This document shows, one piece after another, positions 33,929 through 45,815 of a DNA stretch of 64,000 nt. Source of the stretch: Boswellia sacra (Eukaryota; Streptophyta; Magnoliopsida; Sapindales; Burseraceae); the NCBI GenBank assembly GCA_013180625.2, contig SNVD02001362.1, positions 372,001 through 436,000 of the forward strand, in the 5' to 3' direction. The notes beneath the pieces are model-generated. The model was not told the DNA's origin, made no database searches, and worked only from the letters and a program-made list of their open reading frames with translations. Position 1 is the first letter of the stretch. Each line of letters opens with the position of its first letter. Made by a program: the position numbers and the translations under genes.

Positions 33929-34740
33929 TCCTTGAAGCTTTTTCCGGGTCGTTTCTCCAGATTTGCATATTCCTTATCAATCCCTTCAAGCTGCCAAGAA
34001 GCCAATGTTACGGTATGTATTAATTATGGATTACCATAATTCGTATTTCACTGATACATAAGAGACTTGTAATATAAACAGATAGAAATTTAGGACCGAA
34101 AGGGATAAAGTGGTTAACTACATTGATCTTCCTTACAGCCTCAACATCAAATCAAAAAGCTAGCCTCATAAACAAACAATTTTTTGCTCCGCCTATCACA
34201 TCTTCAGTTACATTCATATGAACTCCAATGTTTACAGAGTAGAAGCCTTGTGAACTATAAAGAACTGCTGCCAGCTAACGTAAAGATTAAAAGGGCCCAA
34301 TTTTCCTATCACACACCAGATAAATTTGATTTTAAAATCAGTGTTGGGAACAAAAACCAGTCAACGTGACCAAAGTAATGTAGTTATGCAACACAAAACA
34401 ATGTAATACAAATTTGTATTAGGATATTGTTGTGCATTAGTTTCTAACCTGAACAAAATACCATATATTAGACATACTGAAGCTGTCTTTCAGTTCAATA
34501 CATAGTCTTTGTTTTCTGATTAATTATTAAGTTCTTGCCATGCAGCAATTATTCTTCAAAAATAAAATTTAGTCATGTACAATTTCACCAAGAAGATAAC
34601 AAGATCTTAGTAGCTCTGTAACAAAATTGGGATTTCGACAATTCTACATAACATATAAGAGCTCTTCTGATCATCAGAAACAGCCTGATTGCAACTAGCT
34701 GCATATCATATCGGTTTGAAGTTCAAGTACTAGATAAAAA
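33929..34740 (-). repeat. Tandem duplicate of SYP132-like exon and intron, copy 1
   Basis: This segment is related along its length to 35963-36970. It contains a second copy of the syntaxin exon (33990-33929; acceptor TTGGCAG; LEGIDKEYANLEKR). The exon ends where the pararetrovirus begins. Confidence 0.8.
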
Positions 34741-35362
34741 GTACATAACAATTTCACATAGGAAAGAATAGACCATTACTTCATTTACTGAACAGTAAGA
34801 CACCAATGACTTGCAGAAAGAAGCTTGTGGCTCATAGATTGGATTATCAAATGTCGTCAGACCTTTGTTATGAGAACTCTGAATGGGTATTTAACCCATT
34901 CTAAACTTTCAAATCCTTGCTAATAAGTTGTGTCAATTCAAGTCCCCCGTATTTATCATTCATACAAACATAGGTTTATAATGTTTGTACGATTTAATTT
35001 TTATGCGCTCAATGAATTCACTCGCCAAAGCAAGATTTGACCTAGGGCTTGCAAAGAACATGTAATAATCTGCATGATCAATAAAGCAGTATTGATTATC
35101 TAATATATTCTTCCCACCAAAAACATATCCAAGATATTCAAAACTAAATAAATATTCTGGTCAATAAAGCAAAAATTTATGATCAATATTGATGACATTT
35201 GTGCAGTTTATTCATTTAATTTTGATTCCTTTCTAAAGCACAATTGTTGTGCTTGATCAAGAAAAAGAAATGAAAAAAAAGGAAAGAGGAATATCCATAT
35301 TGTCAACACATAGACTTGAATAAAAATAGAAAAAAGAAAAAATGCATGAGATTAGCTATTAC

Positions 35363-37542
35363 CTTTCACAGCAGGTGCATTTGTCACAGACTTTGACTCC
35401 TCATGTGCATCCTGCATACAACATTTGCAGGAAAATGATTAACCACATCTTTAAGGGGGAAAAAAAACATTGATGACATTATTTTCAAGATCTAGCACTT
35501 TCTTGCTCGCTCCTTATTAAAGTTGAAGTTGAACTCATAATCTCTTGACAATACCTTTCTTAACACTTAGTTTGTAAATTATATTGGGCACAAATCCATA
35601 AAACAAAAAAAAAAAAAAAAAGGGAAGCATTATGAACATACTTGCAGGCTCAGTTCCAACTGCAGTACAGGTTTGTTCTGACGTATTCTTCAAGATGAAA
35701 ACCTGACATAGTTTCCATATTTTAATATTCAGATTCTTCTGTTTTCTATTGTCCTATAACTAAATATCTAAAGTTGATTCGATCTTCTGGCATCTATACT
35801 ATAATATCTTTCTAAAAGGAGATTCAAGAATTACACAAGAATTTCAAATAACTAAATAAATTATTTTAAGCATCTTTATTTCAAATATAAAACATGAATA
35901 GTTAGACATTTAAATAGGCCGTCAACCAAAAAACCATTCACCAAGGGAAGAAAATATTTTATCTCGAGCTTTTTGTGCAGTTTCTCCAGCTTTGCACATT
36001 CCTTGTCAATCCCTTGAACCTAAAAAGACAAAAACAATGGTAAGGCATTTTGTAATTGAACTTATTATGGATTATCCTAAAATGTGTATTTTGGCTCATA
36101 AATAGGAAAATTGTAATATAAACGGACAACATATAGGAATAAAAGAGAAAAGAGGTCCTTCAGCCTTATACAAAAAGAACAACCAAAGCTAGATGTTCAG
36201 GTCACCTTTTTAAAGAAATTTTCCAAGCCCTGCTCTCCAGAATTCATTTGGACCCCTAACTCAACATCTCCCCTGCTAGAACTTTGACCCTGAGAGATCT
36301 CAAAAGAATCCGGCAATACTCATCAAGTCACTAAACGATAAAATTTTATCCTGCTAAACCTCACCAGTCATCTATGAAGCACAATAGTCAATAGCAAATC
36401 AACAAACAAGCCTCATAAACAAACATTTTTTGGTTAGCCTATCACATTTTCAGTTAAATACAAATGTGCTCCAAGGTCTATATGGTACATGCCTCGTGAA
36501 CTAGATACAACCACTGCCAGCCTAAGTAAAAATGAAAAGAGCCACAATTTCCAAAAACCGATCACATACATTCGATTTGAAAATCAGCACCAGGAACACA
36601 AATCAACCAACATAAACACAGTAATGTTTTTGCAGACCAGTAAACAATATCAATAGAGGTTGGTATTAGGGCATTCTTGTGCATTAGTTCTTAGCCTAAC
36701 CAAAAGACAATACACTAGACTTGCTGAAGATGACTCTCGTTTCATCAGTTTTTGTTTTCTGATCAATTATTAAGTTCTTCTCTTGTAGCAATTCTTCTGT
36801 AAACTTTAAATTTAATCATGTTCAATATGACGAAAAAAATAACAAGATCTCAGAAGATTTCAAACAATATTGGGTTTCCATCAATTCCACTCCTCTGATC
36901 ATCAGAAACAGCCTGATTTGCAGCTAGCTGCAAACCATAGCAATATGAAACTTCAATTACTTAAATAAAATTAGGGAAAAACTATAATCAGATCTTGATT
37001 GCTTTTCATAATCTTAAACCAATAAACTAACACAAGTACAGAGATTAAAATGATGTTATGATCAGAAAATTAAAAAAAAAATTATCCCTAAGCTCCGAAG
37101 CTTCTCATATGTGCAATTGCATTCATAAGCATTTCAAAATCTATATTAATTGATAATAGCCTCGAGAACATCATTAGTTGTATTAGCCTAGCTGCATCAA
37201 ATGTCTTGCCAGTTATTCCATGCAATTCTGAAACCAATGACATAGCATTTAGGAAAATTTTCAATTCAGTCAATTTCTTGCATTTCCTGTCTTTTTCTCT
37301 CGGGAGCCAAACACAAAGTTCCAGACTCCAATTATTGTTTAAATATAAATAACATAAAATTCTGAATTCATAGTAGTGAACAAAGAGGAAGCTATCACCA
37401 TCAACTTAGAATGAAGACAAAACCAATTACACAGTCAAACAAACTCCACGTCCTCACAATCAAACCAAACATAAAGTAATTAGAAAGAGAAAGAAGTAAA
37501 GAGGGAAGGAGCTGAAAGCATTACCCCTAAAAGGTCGTTCAT
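35363..37542 (-). pseudogene. Partial SYP132-like syntaxin (Qa-SNARE) pseudogene
   Basis: Three exons are recognisable on the minus strand. Exon 1 at 37542-37525 encodes MNDLLG before GTAATG. A 19-codon exon at 36019-35963 encodes VQGIDKECAKLEKLHKKLE. A 49-bp exon at 35411-35363 encodes DAHEESKSVTNAPAVK. Lengths and wording match plasma-membrane syntaxins of the SYP132 type, which drive vesicle fusion. The second exon's donor reads AT instead of GT at 35962-35961. The exon between the first two, and everything after the third, is missing, including the SNARE and membrane segments. It is therefore a broken copy. Confidence 0.75.
35963..36970 (-). repeat. Tandem duplicate of SYP132-like exon and intron, copy 2
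   Basis: Partner of 33929-34740. Shared blocks include CTGATCATCAGAAACAGCCT and TTTTTGTTTTCTGAT. The copies differ by many substitutions and small indels, so the duplication is old. Confidence 0.8.
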
Positions 37543-39340
37543 TGTTAGAGGAGATCCTCAAGAGAAAGAAGCTTGCCCGATTGAATCAGATCTAAATTGA
37601 TTGAATGTTGGTAAGTATTTTATGGAAATTAAATAACCGAATATACAAGACCTGGTTTCTCAATTTAAAACCAAAGCGAAAAAAACCAGGCCTTTTAGGC
37701 CTTCTACGGTTTGCGAGAGCGACTCAGAGTTACATGTTTTGCGTGTCGAATCGGGGCGGCCGCTTGTTTCAGCAAAATCATCTACGAGGCGTTTCAGGAC
37801 ATAAACCAGATCTACTCCGTTGGAAAATTAAATGGCAGATTATATCCATTGAGATTCAATCTTCCGTTGACATGTGTAGGTTTAGGAATGTAAACGGTCC
37901 AGATCCCTCTATTATGAAAGTAATTATAGGTAGCGTTGTATGGAATAACTTTGGGGTGTGTTTAACCGTGCCGCTATTTTGGGTTGATTTTGTATTGTCG
38001 ATGTACTGAATAAAAAATTTCTTGGTTTTAATTTATATAAGGACGATTTTACCCTTCCATATTCGTCTTATAGAAAATATGATTATGATTAAGCAACAAG
38101 TGAGGGCGTTTGCGTGATTACGAAAGATCGAAAGTGGTGTGCTTTGCTGGATCTAATGACGTAAGATTAAGAGATTATTTAATCAGTTCAAAATTTGTGT
38201 TTGTTATTAGGCTTTTCCTAATATTCCTATTTAATCAGTTCAAAGTTATACTGGCACTTTGCTATTTTGATCCTCCACGTCGCCTTTATTTTTCAATAAA
38301 TATAATAGGAAAATTATTTTATAATAAATTATTTAGGAGTTAATTATCTATGAACCGGAGCAACATCCAAAATTATCGATCATAGAGACCTATTTTGTCA
38401 TAATCAAAGAGCTGCTTTGTACCCATTCTCTAAAATGGAACTTATCAAAGATTAAAAAGCTTTATTGTAATTTTTTATTTATAAATATCTCATATGATCT
38501 TAAAAAAAGACTTAAATATGTTTCAAAAGTCTTTGTTGTCAAAAGTTTTATTTATTCATTTTCATTCGCATTAAATCAGTGCCTTATTTCTACATTTATA
38601 AATGAAAAATGACCATTGAAAACATTCGAAGCTTGACGTAAAACTAGCAACCGAAACAAAATAAAACTAAACTAAATGACATCATATGAAAGAAAACCAC
38701 GTGCAGCCAAAGGCACTCTGCCATTGCCAGCCAAATATTACACACATCTTCAGTTCCTGCCCTGATCCTTTGATATACACTACATTATATAATAAACAAA
38801 GAAATCCATCAAATCACATTATACAAACATTATTACGCCCAGTGCTACCTCTCAATTTAATTGCAACACCACATGTTGCTGATGCAAAAATGCCATATTC
38901 GATATCGCATTTACAGTCTCTGTTTGCAACAATTTGAAAATCAGCAGCGCCATCCCAAAAAAGGGAAGACAAAGATGGAAACAGAAATGCATTTCACCCT
39001 CCCAACTTCAGTAGCAGGCTCATGAGCCGCAATCTTCACAAACTATATAAAAAAGAGGCGTTATACTGGAGGTTGTGTCGAAGCTTCACCCAAATCCTCT
39101 AGACAAATCTGAACATTCTGTATCACAAAACTTTCAAAGTGAAAGAAAGAATTGCAGAGAAATATTACTTCAAGCATAAAGTGATAAATTAACAACATCA
39201 AAATTGTAGCTTTTGTATACTCTAGTGTAAAGAAAAACTCAATCCCTCAAAGATACTACTTTTTAAATTTATATTGTTAACAGCAAAAAGGAATAAGAAA
39301 ATCTAGAGGAAAGTAAATAGTAAAGTATTTTCATACATAC
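37543..39340. other. Region between syntaxin and LRR pseudogenes
   Basis: No gene was recognised with confidence. The plus strand at 37605-38009 is open for 134 codons but shows no family features and overlaps the presumed old promoter of the syntaxin copy. A possible last exon of the LRR gene (acceptor GATACAG at about 39121, then NVQICLEDLGEASTQPPV and a stop) lies near 39065-39120, but its phase does not fit the preceding exon. Confidence 0.4.
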
Positions 39341-40147
39341 CTTTATGTAGCTGTTCTATGGTCGTGTTAAGGTCACCGTCCCAACACCCTTCATCAACCC
39401 GTTGTTGCTTCACTTTCTGTAACTTTGGTGTGCTTAAGACTCCTTCAGAGAAAACCTTCATCTTGGGGCATTTCACTATAGTTAATTCTTCCAAAGTTGG
39501 GAAATTGAAGGAGTAGTTCCCAGAGCAAAAGCTTGAAAGACTTTCTAAATGATTAAGAGACAACTTCTTCAAATTGTTGAAATTAATTTCCTCGTCTCTT
39601 GCTTCATCTTCCCTGTTTTTTACTATTTCGATCATCATTTCACAATTTCCGATATACAAGCTTTCAAGTCGTACCAAACTTTTGGCTGTTGAGGACGTTA
39701 CTAAGTTTCTCAATCCATCACAAGCCCATACACTCAGATGTTAGATTTTCAAAAGATGCTGAATTTGGCGCCAGATTAATCAAACTGTGACAATAATCCA
39801 CATACAAACTTTCAAGATTTTGAATAACTGAGTTCAATTGAGAATCTTGTTGCCACATCTGCTTCAAATCAAAAAGTCCCCGTAGCTCTAATCTTTTTAT
39901 CTGTGTGACTGTCCCACCATGTTTCCGACCCCCTTCACTTGAAAATATCTCTTTGCATGAACTCCTTTTTAGTATGAGTTTCTTCAAATTGCTAAATCTC
40001 TCAAGTATTCCGAGTGGAATTTGCTGATTCATCCTTAATGACCTCAAGAACTTTGACCCCCGAAGAGTAATGTTCTGGAAACTGTCCTTGCCATGTCATC
40101 CTGATGTCGTCCCCACTCAATATCAATTCCTCTGAATTGGAGTTAAC
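39341..40147 (-). pseudogene. LRR exon with frameshifts (second NBS-LRR gene)
   Basis: Acceptor GATATTCAG precedes VNSNSEELILSGDDIRMTWQ, and a donor AAAG|GTATG ends the exon near LNTTIEQLHK. The middle encodes LRRs (LKQMWQQDSQLNSVIQNLES, LVTSSTAKSLVRLESLYIGN). Two shifts are visible, one at about 40040-40090 and one near 39730, and they do not cancel. The layout duplicates the neighbouring exon at 40744-41541, so the pair arose by internal duplication. The preceding exon ends in phase 0 and matches this acceptor. Confidence 0.85.
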
Positions 40148-40743
40148 CTGAATATCAATAAGATAAAATCAAATGGAATTAGCATTCCCTTGAACAATTT
40201 CATGCAATATGTGAGATACATGAAACATGGAGAAACAATGTTGCTTTATAAAAAGACTGCAGACAAACAATTTCACTCAACTATTTGTTTGTTTTTCCTT
40301 AATTAAAATCTTGCTTGAATAGAGAAAGAAAACTATTATTGTTAACTGGAATACAAATTTTGGAAGGCAAAAATAACAACGGAAACGTTTTTATCAATTT
40401 TCAAAAAGAACTCCAACAGAACTCATTTACCGTCTCCAGTTATATTCTTAAGAAGATTCCTACATAAATTTATAATTAATTAATACCAAGTCACGATATA
40501 TAGATATATATGCCTTCTAAAGTGACAAGCTCTTGCGTAAGTAATTTTCTTTTAGAAATAAAAAAATAAACTTATCAACATCATGCATGAATACATATCC
40601 TAGCGTACAACTACTATTAACATTATGCATGAAATATTTTAACGTACAGCAATTATTATTAAGATTTAGATTATATTAACAAGTCCAACTATGAAGGGAA
40701 TAAAAATATCCTAAGTATTATTAGCAAGTAGATGAATACATAC
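40148..40743 (-). other. Intron between the duplicated LRR exons
   Basis: A 596-bp AT-rich intron with donor GCAAAG|GTATGTATTC at 40744/40743 and acceptor TATTCAG at 40148. Nothing else was recognised. Confidence 0.6.
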
Positions 40744-41541
40744 CTTTGCTTTGTGTAAATTTTGTATGGTTTTCTTAAGATCACCCTCCCACTGCCCTTC
40801 CATCTCCTCTTTGAATGACCTTACTTTTTGTAACTTTGGAGCAGTTATGACTCCTCCGGAAAAATTCTTCATGTTGGGGCATCCGTTGACGATTAATTCT
40901 TCCAATGATGGGAATATGAAAGTGTGATTCCCAGAGCAGAAGCTTATAAGAATTCCTAAATTTTGAAGTGACAAAAACTTCAATTTGTTGAAAACAATTT
41001 CATCTTTCATTAAATCTTCTTCGTTTGCAACTACTTCTATCAACCGTGAGCAAAAACTTATTTTCATTTCTCTCAATTGCTTCAAGCTTTTGGCCGTTGA
41101 AGATGTTACTAAGTTTAACAATCCATTACAATAACATACTTCCAGGATAGTTAGATTTTGGAATGATGCTGAGGATGGCACTACATTCATCAATTTGCAA
41201 CAATTGTATACCTTTAGAATTTCAAGATTTTGAAGGAGGGAGTCCAGTTTGCGGTCCTGTTTCCAGATGTTCTTCAGAGCAAAAAGGTTCTTCATCACCA
41301 AGACTTTTAATTCACTAGGCGTCCCATCATAATTCTCACAATAGAATATTTCTTTGAATGAACTGCTAGGAAAACAGAGCTTATCCACATTTTTTGGGAT
41401 TCCAATGGAAAAATATGTTGATTCGTTCTCCTCAACTGTAATTTTAAGTTCGGAAAAGTGATTCTCTGGAAACTGGGCCTGCCACATCATTGTGATGTTC
41501 TTGCCTCCTAATGTCATGAATTCCTCCAAGTTAGAGTTGAT
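40744..41541 (-). CDS. LRR exon of a second NBS-LRR gene, intact
   Basis: A 798-bp exon, 266 codons without a stop, starting INSNLEEFMTLGGKNITMMW after acceptor ATCTTCAG and ending TIQNLHKAK before GTATGT. Both ends are phase 0. It encodes LRRs of the same class as the first receptor, for example LEILKVYNCCKLMNVV and LREMKISFCSRLIEVVANEE. Upstream (48312-47925) and downstream (40147-39341) exons fit by phase and by the usual wording of such genes, but both carry frameshifts. No NB-ARC domain is present within the window for this gene. It is therefore an intact exon within a decaying gene. Confidence 0.8.
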
Positions 41542-41744
41542 CTGAAGATCAATAAGACAACATAAACTCCCAATAATTCAAATAAAGTTTCTAGTAAAGA
41601 TGAAGCTATGTGCACCTAAAAATTACTCCTCAAACTAATTTTTCTAAATACACTCACTATCTTCTTTTGGAGATTAAATTTATTAAGAATTATTATAATG
41701 AAATATTCTTAGATAAAATTACTTAAAAGAAATATATATATCTG

Positions 41745-42623
41745 AAATTTAAATTCCTAAAATGTTAATCCAGTTATGATATTTAAGAAATTATTGGTCC
41801 ACAATACAATTTCAGTTAGGAAAATTAGCCAACCCCCAAAAATATGAAAAAAAATAAAAATTAAAGGCTACTACAGCTAATAAGTCCATTAATCTTTCAC
41901 ATTTTTGCAGGCAATTAACTTTTATAAGGACTTCATCAAACCAAATTCAAACAAAACAAAGTGTTATTTGGAATAACACATAACACTGGAATATAAACAA
42001 GTAAAATCATGTTTTACAATAAACTAATTGACATAAAATAAGTTTTACACTTTGATTAAGAATGATTTCGGTTTGTGATTTAGTATAGATTGCGTCTAGT
42101 AGTGGTTTCGACAAATTGAATGTGACTCTTTTGGATTTCACTAGTTTGAAGCCCTGTGGCCAACTTATCTTGATTTCTAGCTTTCTAATAATAAAAACAA
42201 TGCAAAAGACTAAACGAGTATTCATCATCATTCAGTACTTTCCTCTATATTAATTTACTAACAAATGTTAATTTATAAGTTAATTTTTGGAGTGTTGTGG
42301 TTGTGGGAAACAACATATTTATACGAGTAATGCTACTCTTACAAACTACTTATACAGACTCACCTATACAAACTGACGTGACATAATGTGATTTGATAAA
42401 TATATATTAATAATAAATGACATTAATTAATATGGATGATGTGACAATCATATAAGGATATCACATCAGTTTGTATATATGAGTTTGTATAAATAGTTTG
42501 TATGAGTAGCATTACTCTATTTATATAGCAGCGGTCCACAAGAAATTGGTATTATAACATGGCCTTTATTTTATGATGATATAGTGAGAGGTTAATGTAT
42601 TAAGTGCAGTAATTGCGCTTGTC
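41745..42623. repeat. Duplicated intron segment, copy A (left part)
   Basis: This shares long stretches with 46655-47540, 49195-49490 and 53355-54540. Examples are ACATAAAATAAGTTTTA and CTTTGATTAAGAATG. It continues past the PIF-type element at 45816. The four copies imply repeated tandem duplication of the intron of the LRR gene. Confidence 0.85.
42324..42517. mobile_element. 194-bp MITE with long inverted ends
   Basis: Both ends share about 58 bp of inverted repeat beginning GAGTAATGCTACTC. The flanks are TATTTATA at 42316-42323 and 42518-42525, an 8-bp duplication. The related segment at about 53625-53645 (CAACATATTCATATAG) lacks the insertion. The duplication length fits hAT. Confidence 0.88.
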
Positions 42624-44040
42624 TTAGGGCCCGTTTGTTTTGTGCTCTAAAATCTGAAAAAAAAGTGAAAAAACATCGCTTTTTTTAATCCAAAACATCT
42701 TAATATAATAAAATACCTAAATTACCCTTATATATAAAAGGTTATAATTTGTATTCAGTCTTTTGACCTAGCTGCCGTCCCTCAGCCTCCATAGCCGCTT
42801 CCTCTGTGAAGCCTCTCCAAATCCGGCCTCCATAGCCTCTTCGTTTGTGAACCCTCTCCAAATCCGGCCATTTCGTTCACTTACGGCGCTAATAGTAATT
42901 CTCCGGTGGCCTACACTGGTAAGAAATGTCTATTTTTCGATTTTGTTTCTTTTTTGAAGTATTTAATTGTTATTTGTTTTTTTCACTTCCGGTTTGTTGG
43001 TTGTTATTGACTCTGTAACTGATTTCATTTTCGAAATTTTGTTACTTCACTGCTTTCAAGTTTTGGTTTGATGATTTCTTCCATGCATTTCAGTTTGTAT
43101 CAATTTTGGATCAAAGAAGTCTTTGTTTGATTCTGATCATGAGTTCTCTTGTTTTCTTATTATTATTATTATGATTATTGAATGGAATTCTCCTGTTTTC
43201 GTCTACTCAGGTGGTGAATTTTGGGAATTTGTTGTTTCTTGTATAGAGATATAGCAATTAAGATGTGGATAGGTATAATGGCTGCTTAAGGGATCAGGAA
43301 TTGTGATGGTATTGGATCTAACATGTTTGGGTTCTGATTAATGAAATATAACTTTAGCAAGAAACCTTAAGTGACCATTGTTAAAGCACCAGTTTAACAA
43401 ACATGAAATTAATAAACAAACATTATCAATTTTTCCAGTTTAGGTTCTGGTTTCTGAATTTTTATGTGTGGGGCTGATTTTATGGCAATTTTCAGTTAGA
43501 TTGATTTCACCGTAGTAGAATAGTTGGTGTTACTTTACGATATCATTGGCTGGGCTGTTACTATAACTCTTTATGTGTCAAAAATATAATCCTGAAACAG
43601 ATCTAGTCAAATATCTTGAGGAAGAGGAAGAAATGAGGAATTGGTGGTGAATGTGGCACTTTCCCAGGGAGAGAAAAAGGCAGTTTTAATGCTATTTAAA
43701 CTATTGTTTTGGAAAAAGAAAGAAAGATTATTTGTTATTTTCTATTGATGCCTCTTTACTTCTGTGTATTTGAAAAGAGCAATAGGTAGAAAATTCCTAT
43801 ATTTGTCATTAAAGGAAGACAGTTAAACAAATTTAGTAGCTTTGGATGCTTATTTTCTGGTTCATAGTGTTAACAATACAACAACAGTAATTGCTACAAG
43901 TCCGGAAATGTATGCAAGTCAACTAATTATGTAATCTTATGAGTATGACTTCATATGTTATTAAAGCCATAATGTATTATAGCCATCTCCATAATGTATC
44001 ATATTTGCAGAACTTGATGGTTGACTAGCACATAATAATC

Positions 44041-44100
44041 ATGAAGCAGAAAAAGCCACATTCTGCAAATATTGATCTCAACTTTATTAAAGTTGTTCAG
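44041..44100 (+). CDS. Exon-like piece inside the PIF-type element
   Basis: ATG starts a 20-codon open segment, MKQKKPHSANIDLNFIKVVQ, that ends exactly at CAG|GTGATT. A donor-ended leader-like exon (CACTG|GTAAG) lies upstream near 42918. It may belong to a captured or element gene. The product is not recognised. Confidence 0.3.
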
Positions 44101-45047
44101 GTGATTAGCTACCTTGATACCACATATGTGGTGTTCTACTCCAGATGCATAAAGCTAGTCTAAAGATGTCCTCTTATCTTTAACTTTTAGATGATAGCAA
44201 AATATTTTGATCGTGTTATTTTCTATGTATCAAATACCATTAACTTTACTGAAATGGTTCAGGCAACATTGGAATTCCGTGCTTAGCTGAAAATTGAATT
44301 AGTTGCCGCTGAACATTAAAGCATGAATTGAATGCACTTGGTGGGTTTGATATAAGTGGTATTTCTTGTGGTAGATAGGTTTGGCTTCAGTGGAAAACGT
44401 TAAAATGATTACTCCATCTCATTAATGAGCTTACCCCTTCATCTTATTTCATGATTTGTAGGATAGTGAGCAGAGTAGGTTAGCTTAGCTGTTTCTGCCT
44501 CGTTGCCTTCAATTTTCTATTTCTAAACCCTTATCATTAATCCTACAATTAGGGCCCATGTGGTAATTTCGTGCAAGAGCTTGTGAATTACTTTCAAAAA
44601 GGACATAAAGAAAGAAAGCTAAAAAGATGTTAAAAATATTTAATTACATTGAATTTGAAGAATAGATTAGATAGGCTTTGATGATAGCGACACTGGTGAT
44701 GATTTTTTAGGAGATCTTTGTTCATATTTTTGGTAAAACCAAAGCAAAAGTTGCGTAAATTTAAATCAGGAAATCCAAGCAGAGTACTTAAAATAGGGAA
44801 AATGGGTATCTGCCTTGTGATTTAGGTAATAAAGCCAGCTCATATTGAGATATGAAAATCGAAAGCAATCCAAGAAATTATAATAGCACTATACGTCAGA
44901 AATATGTACACACACATTCTGATCTTCTAATTGTGGTTTCATTAGGCCTAGGCCTAATGCTGGTTTTTGGTTTCTCCATGTTGGTGCATGGCTTGCATTT
45001 AAAAACATATACAGAGCTGTAAAATGCTTTTGCTTAGCGATTTGTAG

Positions 45048-45170
45048 ATAGATGATGAAGAAGTTCAACTAGAGTATGAGGAAGCATATCAGAATCAAAT
45101 ACCAACCACAAGTCAATCCGATAGAGCATCAGCAAGCTTTTATGCACCAACTTCGAGACCAAATTGTTAA
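45048..45170 (+). CDS. Possible terminal exon inside the PIF-type element
   Basis: After TTTGTAG the sequence reads IDDEEVQLEYEEAYQNQIPT and TSQSDRASASFYAP, ending at TAA at 45168-45170. Its acidic, Gln/Ser-rich composition and clean acceptor suggest a genuine last exon of a gene carried by this element. The family is unknown. Confidence 0.35.
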   Translation: MDDEEVQLEYEEAYQNQIPTTSQSDRASASFYAPTSRPNC

Positions 45171-45815
45171 TCAATTATTTCAAGCTTATAATTAATTTTT
45201 TATGGTCTTGCTACAATGAAGAATTTTAATAATTATGGTGTTGAGATCGGTTTCTCTATTACTTACATTGTTTTGTTATTTTTATTAACGTAGTTTAGTT
45301 AAAATAACTAATTTAGAGAAAACTTGGTCAATAATTGATAAGAATAAATTTAAAAAATATAATCAATTAGAAATTAAAAAAATTATTAATTAAAATATAA
45401 TTAATAAATATTAAATTTATAATTATTTATAATTTTGATTTAATTTTATTAAATTTTTAATTTTTAAAAGATTGTAAGAAATATAATATTAACTATTTAA
45501 ATGAAAAAGAATTTTTATTTTATTTTAGTAAATATTTATTTTTTATAAAAAATATAATATTAATTATTTAAATGAAAAAGAATTTTAGTTTAATTTTATT
45601 AACTATTCAATTTTTAAATAATTGTATAAATATAATATAAGCATGTTACACTTCAAAAAGGGTAAAAAAGTCATATTAAAGATAAAATATTTCCTTACCA
45701 TTTTTTTTTAAGTGGTATTTAAAAGAGCAAACAAATATCCTAATAAGTGGTATAAATTAAGTCTTAAAAAGTGTTTAGATCTAAAAAGTGTTAAGTGATT
45801 GAAACAAACACAATC

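Larger units (their letters stand above)
29490..33929 (-). mobile_element. Endogenous pararetrovirus (Caulimoviridae) relic
   Basis: On the minus strand, in order: movement-protein-like sequence, a coiled-coil linker, coat-protein-like sequence ending in a CCHC knuckle, a short RNase H tail, a C-terminal region, then a non-coding region with GATA palindromes, TATA box, leader hairpin and Met-tRNA primer site. That order matches plant pararetroviruses with one long polyprotein, such as the petuvirus/florendovirus type; which genus is inference. Protease, reverse transcriptase and most of RNase H are missing, and coding parts carry many stops and shifts. There are no LTRs. It is an old, inactive integrant. 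Its 5' edge abuts a duplicated syntaxin-pseudogene exon. Confidence 0.87.
42627..45815. mobile_element. PIF/Harbinger-type element
   Basis: This 3,189-bp insertion starts GGGCCCGTTTGTTT and ends GAAACAAACACAATC, sharing GTTTGTTT in inverted form. TTA flanks it at 42624-42626 and 45816-45818. The duplicated intron copy at 53725-53745 (CTTGTCTTTGTC) has no insertion. A 3-bp TTA duplication and this end sequence are characteristic of PIF/Harbinger. No transposase was found. Inside are exon-like pieces on the plus strand and a 57-bp tandem repeat near 42785-42880. Confidence 0.82.

Noticed and set aside
29490..33929. Possibility of an active, releasable virus
   Set aside because: The polymerase region is deleted and the remaining genes carry multiple stops and shifts.
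37605..38009. 134-codon plus-strand reading frame
   Set aside because: No recognisable domain, and it overlaps the presumed upstream region of the syntaxin copy; kept only as a note.
39065..39120. Last exon of the second NBS-LRR gene (LEDLGEASTQPPV)
   Set aside because: Acceptor looks plausible, but the phase does not join the preceding exon's reading frame; evidence is too weak for a feature.
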